A stretch of 64,000 nucleotides of DNA from Megascapheus bottae. Lineage: Eukaryota > Chordata > Mammalia > Rodentia > Geomyidae. Where the stretch lies: positions 8,333,501 through 8,397,500 of the forward strand of contig JANJXV010000037.1 in NCBI GenBank assembly GCA_024803745.1. Direction: 5' to 3'. Both the position numbers and the translations under genes were made by a program. Under the pieces are notes generated by a model. That model saw nothing but the letters and a program-made list of their open reading frames with translations. It was not told the origin of the DNA and made no database searches. Below, one piece after another: positions 57,006 to 64,000 of the stretch. Every line of letters begins with the position of its first letter. The first letter of the stretch is position 1.

Positions 57006-57083
57006 CACATGCACACGCACATGCACATGTACACGTGTACACGCACGCGCGCACTTGCGCACATACACACACACACACACACA
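57006..57083. repeat. Alternating purine-pyrimidine tract (CA/CG/TG), Z-DNA-prone
   Basis: A mix of 'gcacacgcacatgcacatg', 'tacacgtgtacacgcacgcg' and a final (CA)n. It lies about 230 bases downstream of an Ndfip1 exon in gene orientation. Confidence 0.9.
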
Positions 57084-57310
57084 AAATGTGGTTGTAGTAG
57101 CTGTAAAAATATAGGAAAAATATGCAGGCTCCTTTAGTGATTTTCTGTTCACTTTGTAGTTCTTTCTCTCTGTTTTCAGGGGAAAAAATAGGCTGTTTAA
57201 AATAGGCTGTACTTCTATATGTCAATACAAACGTAGGTAATAACTCAAACTGGAAAATGAAAGTTAATTCCCCTAAAGCTACCTGTGCAGAGATAACAAA
57301 TTATACTTAC

Positions 57311-57441
57311 CCTTCCAGGAACTAAAGGGATTGTGGCTTCAGCCTTGGTTCTTTCGGCTTCATCATAACTGGGCAGCGTAGTAGCCACGTTATAAGATGG
57401 GGGCTTTGGAAACCCAGACTCATCTTTGTAGTCAAAATATA
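57311..57441 (-). CDS. Ndfip1: Ndfip1 coding exon (residues about 51-94; PPxY and LPxY motifs)
   Basis: 131-bp exon with acceptor 'gtttttctgcag' and donor 'gga agg|gtaagt'. It encodes Y-F-D-Y-K-D-E-S-G-F-P-K, then P-P-S-Y (a NEDD4 WW-domain ligand), then N-V-A-T-T, then L-P-S-Y (a third, weaker motif), then D-E-A-E-R-T-K-A-E-A-T-I-P-L-V-P-G-R. The first, split codon is GTA (Val), where I recall Ala in human and mouse. Confidence 0.97.
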
Positions 57442-57679
57442 CTGCAGAAAAACAAAAGTCACAATTACTAGATAAGTAGCTGAATAGAAAGAACAAAAGG
57501 TTCTATCTACTGCGACAGACCCAGGTATATCCCTAAAACTACACATACAATAACAGAAGGAAAGACAATCAAAACGTTAGACTTAGAAAATGTACCCATT
57601 TGTTTTAAATTTATTCACTTGACATTTAAAATATGTTGTATCCTTGCTTCTGTTTTGAAACACTAATACATTAAAAGTC

Positions 57680-57888
57680 CTGGAATGGGAGTTTAGCCTA
57701 GTGATAAGAGTGCTTGTCTAGCATGCAGGAAGATCAGGATTCAATTCCTCAGTACCACATAGATAAAAAAAAGCCAGAATTGATGCTGTGGCTCAAGTGG
57801 TAGAGGTCTAGCCTTGAGAAAGCCCAAGGACAGTGCCCAGGCCCTGAGTTCAAGGCCCAGGACTGGCAAAAAAACAAAAAACAAAAAA
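57680..57888 (+). mobile_element. SINE-A at the left edge of the tandem duplication
   Basis: 'tggaatgggagtttagccta' to 'cccaggactggc', then a (CAAAAAA)n tail. It is diverged from the copies at 59618 and 61547 (for example 'gatcaggattcaattcc' for the B box), so it is older. Confidence 0.88.
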
Positions 57889-58275
57889 CCTTTGAGTTCT
57901 CAAAATCCATTTACTTTTAATATTAGATATGCAAAACATTTAAGCTAAAAATACTTCACATTTGTATTGTAATTTCAGATACTTGGAAAATGGAGGCTAA
58001 AGGATAAGTTCAAGCCTACCAACATAGTAAGATTTCATCTCAAATAATTTTTTAAACCTAAAATTATTTCGTAAGTATTCATATAAATTTAAACTATAGT
58101 CTTCTATTAATAAACATAAAAACATTTTAAGAAGGGAAAAGGCCTTAAAATTCATTTCTTACAGGTTTGTTTTGACATTTCAACTCACATTTTATTTTAT
58201 TACTAGGTCTTTTTTCCTCTTATGTTTTCAGGTAACTGATTTAGTTACAGAACAATTATTTATCTCTATTTGATC

Positions 58276-58480
58276 TTTTTTTTTTTTTTTTTTTTTGCCA
58301 GTCCTGGGCTTGAGCTCAGGGCCTGAGCACTGTCCTTTGACTTTCTCAAGGCTAGAGCTCTACCACTTGAGCCTCAGCACCATTTCTGGCTTTTTTTCTA
58401 TGTACTTGGTACTGAGGAATTGAACCCGGGTCTTCATGCATGCTCGGCAAGCACTCTACCACTAGGCCAAACTCCTGGCC
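58276..58480 (-). mobile_element. SINE-A in duplication unit 1
   Basis: T-run, 'gccagtcctgggcttgagct' to 'aggccaaactcctggcc', with a perfect 16-bp target-site duplication 'ctctatttgatctttt' (58264-58279 and 58482-58497). The paralogous copy is at 60211-60415. Confidence 0.9.
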
Positions 58481-58654
58481 CCTCTATTTGATCTTTTACT
58501 TCCTCTCTTAATCACTGTCTCCACTCTCATTAATCTATATTATAATAAAAGATCTCACTTCTTTCTTCTGCTGTTCTCAAACTGCTCTTCCCAAGTTGTT
58601 GGGATTACAGCTATGAGCTGGAAGTAATTTATGATCCATAAAAATTCATTTCTT

Positions 58655-58912
58655 AGCTGGGCTTGGTGGTTCACACCTGTAATCCCAGCTACTCAGGAGG
58701 CTGAGATCTGAGGATTCTGGTTCAAAGCCAGAATTATCTCCAATTAACCACTAGAAAAACCAGAAGTGCTGTGGCTCAAGGGGGTAGGATGGTAACCTTG
58801 AGCTGAAGAGCTCAGGAACAATGCCCAGGCCCAGGGGTAGGGTGGTAGCCAACTCAGGGACAGTGCCTAAGTCCAGAGTTCAAGTCCCACAACTGACCCC
58901 CCCCAAAAAAAA
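58655..58912 (+). mobile_element. SINE-B with duplicated tail module, unit 1
   Basis: 'ctgggcttggtggttcacac' to a C-run and A-tail. The tail module is doubled with a 53-bp period (58787 and 58840); the second has a deletion ('tagccaactcaggga'). Paralogous copy at 60589-60845. Confidence 0.85.
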
Positions 58913-59309
58913 CCCTCATTTCTTGACTTATCACATATCACTTATTTAGAATTCTAACAGCTCAATAGAGAACTAGGAAGTAAACAACCTTTTTTTTTTT
59001 TTTAAATTTCAAAGCCTCTAAATAATAAAATAAAATATTACAAATCCCAAAGACTACATTCAAGAGACAGTTCTTAGACCTGTACTTCAGCAAGTTTACA
59101 TCTGTTCTTGAGATGGTTTACTATTTGTTGTTCATGTCACATAAAGACAAAGTCAAAGTGAACGGGTAGCACATTGGCAGAAACAGGATACACCATCTGA
59201 GAACAGGGGGATTGTGGGGTGATATGAAAAAGCTGAGGTGGCACTACAAATCTCAATGAATAAAGGGAACTTTGTAAATCCCTGAATGAGATATATACCA
59301 GAGACCATT

Positions 59310-59311
<2 letters not shown>

Positions 59312-59344
<33 letters not shown>

Positions 59345-59530
59345 CAGTCCTGGGCTTGAGCTCAGGGCCTGAGCACTGTCCTTGGACTTTCTCAAGGCTC
59401 GAGCTCTACCACTTGAACCTCAGCACCACTTCCGGCTTTTTTTTTTCTATGTATGTGGTACCGAGGAATCGAACCTGGGTCTTCATGCATGCTAGGCAAG
59501 CACTTTAACCACTAGGCAAAACTCCCAGCC
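59312..59530 (-). mobile_element. SINE-A in duplication unit 1
   Basis: A 31-T run, then 'gccagtcctgggcttgagct' to 'aggcaaaactcccagcc'. Paralogous copy at 61242-61459. Confidence 0.9.
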
Positions 59531-59617
59531 CTAGAATTCTAAAACTTTTAACCATGTCAACAGAATGTTTTTTTCTCCTCTGCCTTATTTATTTACATCT
59601 TAGAAATGGTCTCTGGT

Positions 59618-59823
59618 GGGCCGGGAGTTTGGCCTACTGGTTAAAGTGCTTGCCTAGCATGCATGAATACCCGGGTTCGATTCCTCGGTACCACATACAT
59701 AGAAAAAAGCCGGAAGTGGTGCTGAGGCTCAAGTGGTAGAGCTCTAGCCTTGAGAAAGTCCAAGGACAGTGCTCAGGCCCTGAGCTCAAGCCCAGGACTG
59801 GCAAAAAAACAAAAAACAAAAAA
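59618..59823 (+). mobile_element. Recombinant SINE-A at the duplication junction
   Basis: The body is identical to the SINE-A at 61547-61731, including 'ggcctactggttaaagtgct'. The A-rich tail and everything after it match the SINE-A at 57680-57888 ('gcaaaaaaacaaaaaac'). That makes it the crossover product. Confidence 0.93.
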
Positions 59824-60210
59824 CCTTTGAGTTCTCAAAATCCATTTACTTTTAATATTAGATATGCAAAACATTTAAGCTAAAAATACTTCACATTTGT
59901 ATTGTAATTTCAGATACTTGGAAAATGGAGGCTAAAGGATAAGTTCAAGCCTACCAACATAGTAAGATTTCATCTCAAATAATTTTTTAAACCTAAAATT
60001 ATTTCGTAAGTATTCATATAAATTTAAACTATAGTCTTCTATTAATAAACATAAAAACATTTTAAGAAGGGAAAAGGCCTTAAAATTCATTTCTTACAGG
60101 TTTGTTTTGACATTTCAACTCACATTTTATTTTATTACTAGGTCTTTTTTCCTCTTATGTTTTCAGGTAACTGATTTAGTTACAGAACAATTATTTATCT
60201 CTATTTGATC

Positions 60211-60415
60211 TTTTTTTTTTTTTTTTTTTTTTGCCAGTCCTGGGCTTGAGCTCAGGGCCTGAGCACTGTCCTTTGACTTTCTCAAGGCTAGAGCTCTACC
60301 ACTTGAGCCTCAGCACCATTTCTGGCTTTTTTTCTATGTACTTGGTACTGAGGAATTGAACCTGGGTCTTCATGCATGCTCGGCAAGCACTCTACCACTA
60401 GGCCAAACTCCTGGC
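60211..60415 (-). mobile_element. SINE-A in duplication unit 2
   Basis: Copy of 58276-58480. It differs by 'aacctgggtcttc' for 'aacccgggtcttc' and one T in the T-run. Confidence 0.9.
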
Positions 60416-60588
60416 CCCTCTATTTGATCTTTTACTTCCTCTCTTAATCACTGTCTCCACTCTCATTAATCTATATTATAAAAGATCTCACTTCTTTCTT
60501 CTGCTGTTCTCAAACTGCTCTTCCCAAGTTGTTGGGATTACAGCTATGAGCTGGAAGTAATTTATGATCCATAAAAATTCATTTCTTA

Positions 60589-60845
60589 GCTGGGCTTGGT
60601 GGTTCACACCTGTAATCCCAGCTACTCAGGAGGCTGAGATCTGAGGATTCTGGTTCAAAGCCAGAATTATCTCCAATTAACCACTAGAAAAACCAGAAGT
60701 GCTGTGGCTCAAGGGGGTAGGATGGTAACCTTGAGCTGAAGAGCTCAGGAACAATGCCCAGGCCCAGGGGTAGGGTGGTAGCCAACTCAGGGACAGTGCC
60801 TAAGTCCAGAGTTCAAGTCCCACAACTGACCCCCCCCAAAAAAAA
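60589..60845 (+). mobile_element. SINE-B in duplication unit 2
   Basis: Copy of 58655-58912 with the same doubled tail module. Confidence 0.85.
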
Positions 60846-61239
60846 CCCTCATTTCTTGACTTATCACATATCACTTATTTAGAATTCTAACAGCTCAATA
60901 GAGAACTAGGAAGTAAACAACCCTTTTTTTTTTTAAATTTCAAAGCCTCTAAATAATAAAATAAAATATTACAAATCCCAAAGACTACATTCAAGAGACA
61001 GTTCTTAGACCTGTACTTCAGCAAGTTTACATCTGTTCTTGAGATGGTTTACTATTTGTTGTTCATGTCACATAAAGACAAAGTCAAAGTGAACGGGTAG
61101 CACATTGGCAGAAACAGGATACACCATCTGAGAACAGGGGGATTGTGGGTGATATGAAAAAGCTGAGGTGGCACTACAAATCTCAATGAATAAAGGGAAC
61201 TTTGTAAATCCCTGAATGAGATATATACCAGAGACCATT

Positions 61240-61241
<2 letters not shown>

Positions 61242-61273
<32 letters not shown>

Positions 61274-61459
61274 CAGTCCTGGGCTTGAGCTCAGGGCCTG
61301 AGCACTGTCCTTGGACTTTCTCAAGGCTCGAGCTCTACCACTTGAACCTCAGCACCACTTCCGGCTTTTTTTTTTCTATGTATGTGGTACCGAGGAATCG
61401 AACCTGGGTCTTCATGCATGCTAGGCAAGCACTTTAACCACTAGGCAAAACTCCCAGCC
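61242..61459 (-). mobile_element. SINE-A in duplication unit 2
   Basis: Copy of 59312-59530 with one T fewer in the T-run. Confidence 0.9.
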
Positions 61460-61546
61460 CTAGAATTCTAAAACTTTTAACCATGTCAACAGAATGTTTT
61501 TTTCTCCTCTGCCTTATTTATTTACATCTTAGAAATGGTCTCTGGT

Positions 61547-61756
61547 GGGCCGGGAGTTTGGCCTACTGGTTAAAGTGCTTGCCTAGCATGCATGAATACC
61601 CGGGTTCGATTCCTCGGTACCACATACATAGAAAAAAGCCGGAAGTGGTGCTGAGGCTCAAGTGGTAGAGCTCTAGCCTTGAGAAAGTCCAAGGACAGTG
61701 CTCAGGCCCTGAGCTCAAGCCCAGGACTGGCAAAAAAAAAAAAAAAAAAAAAAAAA
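61547..61756 (+). mobile_element. SINE-A at the right edge of the duplication
   Basis: Near-consensus head ('gggccgggagtttggcctac', 'cgggttcgattcctcgg') and a pure A-tail of about 25. It is the right-hand parental copy for the crossover. Confidence 0.92.
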
Positions 61757-61759
61757 TAG

Positions 61760-62535
61760 AAACTCATGATACTATTCAGGAAAAACTATATTATATGCTA
61801 ATTAATCTGGAGAGCAAAAAATATAAAAAAACCAACTTTATCATTAATATCTTAGGAAATCATTTTTTCATTGGGGTTTGAACTCAGGGCACTCGTCATA
61901 CTCTTAGCCATTTTAACTTTTGTTACTTTTCAAATAAGATCATCACCTATTTACCCTGCCCACATAGCTAGAATGACAGGTGCATTCCACCATGCACAGA
62001 GCTTTTGGCCTAGGCTGGCCTTGATACACAATCACTCACTGCAGGTATAAGCCAACATGTCTGATAGAAAAATCCAATTCTTACCAATGAGATATAGTTT
62101 TTACTTTTAGTACATTCAGTGGAAGGCCAGTGTTTATGGTCTGGGTAAACAGAAGTAAATTGTGATTTATTTTTCAAGTCTTAGTGTTCAAGTGTTTTGT
62201 TTCCTGGTGCTGAAGATCAACTCCAGGGCCTTACATTTTCTAGAAATCTACAATAGCACTGATCACATTTTTGTTTTAGATTCTAAGAGATGACCTAGAA
62301 TTCTTCCAAAACCCCATTTATTTTAGCAGAGTTAGTTTCAGGTACTCCTAAAAAATCAATCGTAACTGGCACAGGAAGACTAAAATGTAAGGAGACTAAA
62401 AGCAGAATTCAGAGGTCAAAATGGAGGGAAAACTTTGACCTGGTTCCAATTAATTATATTGGCAGCCTCAGACAAAGACAACCAATAGGTTTAATCTCAC
62501 ATCACTGATATGGACATAATGGACATGTGCTGTCT
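61760..62535. other. Mostly unique intronic sequence
   Basis: Contains decayed antisense ID/B1-like pieces near 61870-62060 ('ggggtttgaactcagggcac'). Nothing else recognised. Confidence 0.4.
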
Positions 62536-62550
62536 TGGAAAGGATTTGGA

Positions 62551-62783
62551 GGCCTGGTGCAGTGGCTCAGGCCTATAATCCTAGCTACTCAGGAGGCTGA
62601 GATCTGAGGATCAAGGTTCAATGACAGCCTGGGCACAAAAAGACCTGAAACTCTGATCTACAATTAACCTCTAGAAAACAGGAAGTGGGGCTTAGTTCAA
62701 GGGTAGGGCTGTAGCCTTGAGCTGAAGAGCTCAGGGATAGGACCCAAGCCCAGAGTTCAAGCCCTATGACCCACAAAAAACAA
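62551..62783 (+). mobile_element. SINE-B, full length
   Basis: 'ggcctggtgcagtggctcag' to 'caagccctatgacccac' and an A-rich tail. The duplicated sequence 'ggaaaggatttgga' flanks it (just before 62552 and again near 62792-62805). Confidence 0.88.
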
Positions 62784-63134
62784 ACAGAAAAGGAAAGGAT
62801 TTGGAGCTCTTAGGGGTCTACAGCAACAAATAATTGCTTCAGCTTTCCTGTTTATCCTGCAAGTAGGCTGAATTCAGTGGTGGCACATAGCTATGTATTG
62901 CCACTCAGAGGGTTCAGAAGACATTCTATGCAAACTAGTTAATGTTGAGGAAACTCTAGTGATGAAGAGTTATACTGCTGATATTACTTTCTTCTCCATC
63001 CCTTCTACACATATTCATGAAAACCTAAGATACAATCTGATACAAAGTGAGAAGAGACACTAGCTGGGGATCTAATCTATGAGGAACTAGATTAAAGAGT
63101 TGGGAGATTTTTCTTTCTTAAAAATTTGTAAGCA

Positions 63135-63310
63135 TCTGTGGGCATAATGGTGTATTCCTATAATTCCAGCTACCCAGAAGCTGAGGCAAGAGGACAAGTT
63201 TAAAGACAGTTGTGGCTACAGTTTCTGTCTCAAAATAAAAAATAACAAGGGCTTAGAACATAGCTCTGTGGTAGAATACTTTGCCTAGACTGTTTTAAAA
63301 TCCTAGATTC
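63135..63310 (+). mobile_element. B1/ID-like composite SINE (old)
   Basis: 'ggtgtattcctataattcca' head and 'gggcttagaacatagctctg' ID-type tail, decayed. Confidence 0.5.
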
Positions 63311-63465
63311 AATTTCCATTCATCATTCCCACCACATTCCTAGTTATATGTATCAGATAAAACATCAAATAAAGCAATTATTAAAAAAAAAGAAAAATCA
63401 GGTCATCATCCTGTTCCTATGTTTCAATTCAATTCCCTTTACACTGAGCTGGCTGGAATGAAAGT

Positions 63466-63690
63466 GAGCCACTGACTCACTGGCTATAATCCTAGCTACT
63501 CAGGAGAGACTGAACTCTGAGGATTACCGTGCAAAGCCAGTCTGGGCAGGATAGATTATGAGATTAATCTCTAATTAACTACCCAAAAGCCAGAAGTGGA
63601 GCTGTAGCTCAAAATGGTAAAGAACTAGGCTTGAGCACAAAAACTCAGCAACAGCACCCAGAACCTGAGTTCAAGCACCAGGACCAGAGT
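63466..63690 (+). mobile_element. SINE-B
   Basis: 'ggctataatcctagctactc', 'aagccagaagtggagctgta' and 'cctgagttcaagcaccagga'. Its 3' end is replaced by an alternating repeat. Confidence 0.8.
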
Positions 63691-63762
63691 ATGCGTGGGC
63701 ACACATGCGTGCCTGCATATGCATACACGCACGCACACATGTGCACGCACGCGCGCGCGCGG
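63690..63762. repeat. Alternating purine-pyrimidine tract (CG/CA/TG), Z-DNA-prone
   Basis: 'gtgggcacacatgcgtgcct' through 'cacgcacgcgcgcgcgcggg'. It lies about 190 bases downstream (in gene sense) of the Ndfip1 exon at 63949. Confidence 0.9.
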
Positions 63763-63948
63763 GCAAGGAAACAGAGTGTTATCCATTTTTCAGATCAGAA
63801 GAGCAGTTTTTAAACTTTATGCTAAAAAGTAAAAAATAAGCTCAAAGTCAACTTATGGAAGCTGATATAAAGGCATTCACCAACAAACATGTGCAAGCCC
63901 ATGAGTGCCACCTAAGGAATTGAGTGATCACTTGGCCTGCTTACCTAC

Positions 63949-64000
63949 CTGCACTCTCTGCAGAGATGCTGCTGTAAGGTGGAGGAGCATCACCTGCAGC
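63949..64000 (-). CDS. Ndfip1: Ndfip1 coding exon, partial (residues about 34-51; first PPxY motif)
   Basis: The exon runs off the window edge. In frame from base 64000 it encodes A-A-G-D-A-P-P-P-Y-S-S-I-S-A-E-S-A plus the first base of the next codon. P-P-P-Y is the first NEDD4-ligase binding motif. The donor at 63948-63947 reads 'gcag|gtaggtaagc'. A second GT four bases on would shift the frame, so I place the exon end at 63949. Confidence 0.93.

Larger units (their letters stand above)
57868..59802. repeat. Tandem duplication, unit 1 (1,935 bp)
   Basis: Matches 59803-61731 with about two substitutions and five small length differences. The latter are a 3-bp deletion, one lost G in a G-run, and T-run length changes that account for the 6-bp size difference. 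It contains an antisense SINE-A (58276-58480), a SINE-B (58655-58912), an antisense SINE-A (59312-59530) and a sense SINE-A (59618 onward). It is wholly intronic in Ndfip1. Confidence 0.95.
59803..61731. repeat. Tandem duplication, unit 2 (1,929 bp)
   Basis: Second copy of 57868-59802 in direct orientation, ending at the 'ggactggc' of the SINE-A at 61547. Its downstream flank is unique. Confidence 0.95.
36709..64000 (-). other. Ndfip1: Ndfip1 gene, 3' three quarters (partial; 5' end beyond window)
   Basis: Ndfip1 encodes a small adaptor with three membrane spans, found in Golgi and endosomal membranes. It uses PPxY motifs to bind the WW domains of NEDD4-family HECT ubiquitin ligases (NEDD4, ITCH and others) and activates or recruits them. 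The known roles, in T-cell tolerance, metal transporter turnover and neuronal survival, are family knowledge. The sequence shows six coding exons and one non-coding last exon, each with a GT donor and AG acceptor where both ends are visible. Introns are about 6.5, 7.0, 1.7, 2.2, 2.7 and 5.6 kb, with phases 1, 0, 1, 0, 1 and the last one after the stop codon. The joined frame is open and corresponds to human residues 34-221 of 221. Exon 1 and the promoter are outside the window. Confidence 0.97.

Noticed and set aside
59554..59739. Identical 61-codon frames at 59554 and 61483
   Set aside because: They are identical because of the tandem duplication and lie across SINE-A sequence. There is no evidence of coding.
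63941..63949. Ending the first visible Ndfip1 exon at the distal donor
   Set aside because: It breaks the frame and gives a stop within a few codons; the proximal donor keeps the conserved protein.

Overview
This window is nuclear DNA of a mammal, most likely a rodent. It holds split genes with GT-AG introns, an intron density typical of vertebrates, long AT-rich stretches without genes, and dozens of SINEs and microsatellites. There are no bacterial operons and no CRISPR array. The commonest SINE (called SINE-A here) is a dimer: an ID-like, tRNA-Ala-type head (A box near 'tggcctagtggtagagtgc', B box near 'gggttcgattcc') joined to a second tRNA-like monomer. That matches the published description of the IDL-Geo SINE of Geomyoidea (kangaroo rats, pocket mice, pocket gophers), so a geomyoid rodent is my best guess. 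This is an inference from family architecture, not a database match. A second family (SINE-B) joins a 7SL/B1-like head ('gctactcaggaggctgag') to the same tail monomer.

Region 1 to about 36.7 kb is intergenic. I find no convincing gene in it. It holds SINEs of both families, B1/ID-type remnants, L1 3' ends, purine-rich and (CA)n tracts, and several unique patches. In human, NDFIP1 is followed downstream by a long gene-poor interval and then SPRY4. The same arrangement here would make this the Ndfip1-Spry4 interval, read from the Ndfip1 end.

Region 36.7 to 64.0 kb carries the 3' three quarters of Ndfip1 (Nedd4 family-interacting protein 1) on the minus strand. Six coding exons run right to left: 64000-63949 (partial), 57441-57311, 50293-50206, 48508-48384, 46203-46137 and 43429-43324. 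A non-coding last exon follows at 37690 to about 36709. The spliced frame is intact and matches human NDFIP1 residues 34-221 almost completely as I recall that protein. It keeps the PPxY motifs that recruit NEDD4-family HECT ubiquitin ligases and the three membrane spans that anchor it in endosomal and Golgi membranes. The first exon(s) and promoter lie beyond base 64000.

The most unusual structures are in the Ndfip1 introns. One is a U6 snRNA/other-RNA chimeric retrocopy (55796-56381) with a perfect 16-bp target-site duplication, nested in a SINE that has its own 15-bp duplication. Another is a nearly identical 1.93-kb tandem duplication (57868-61731) whose breakpoints fall in the 3' ends of like-oriented SINEs, as expected for unequal crossing over. 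There is also a 5'-truncated L1 with a 15-bp target-site duplication (53077-53729). I found no novel protein-coding system; the notable content is retrotransposon biology and one intact housekeeping-type gene.
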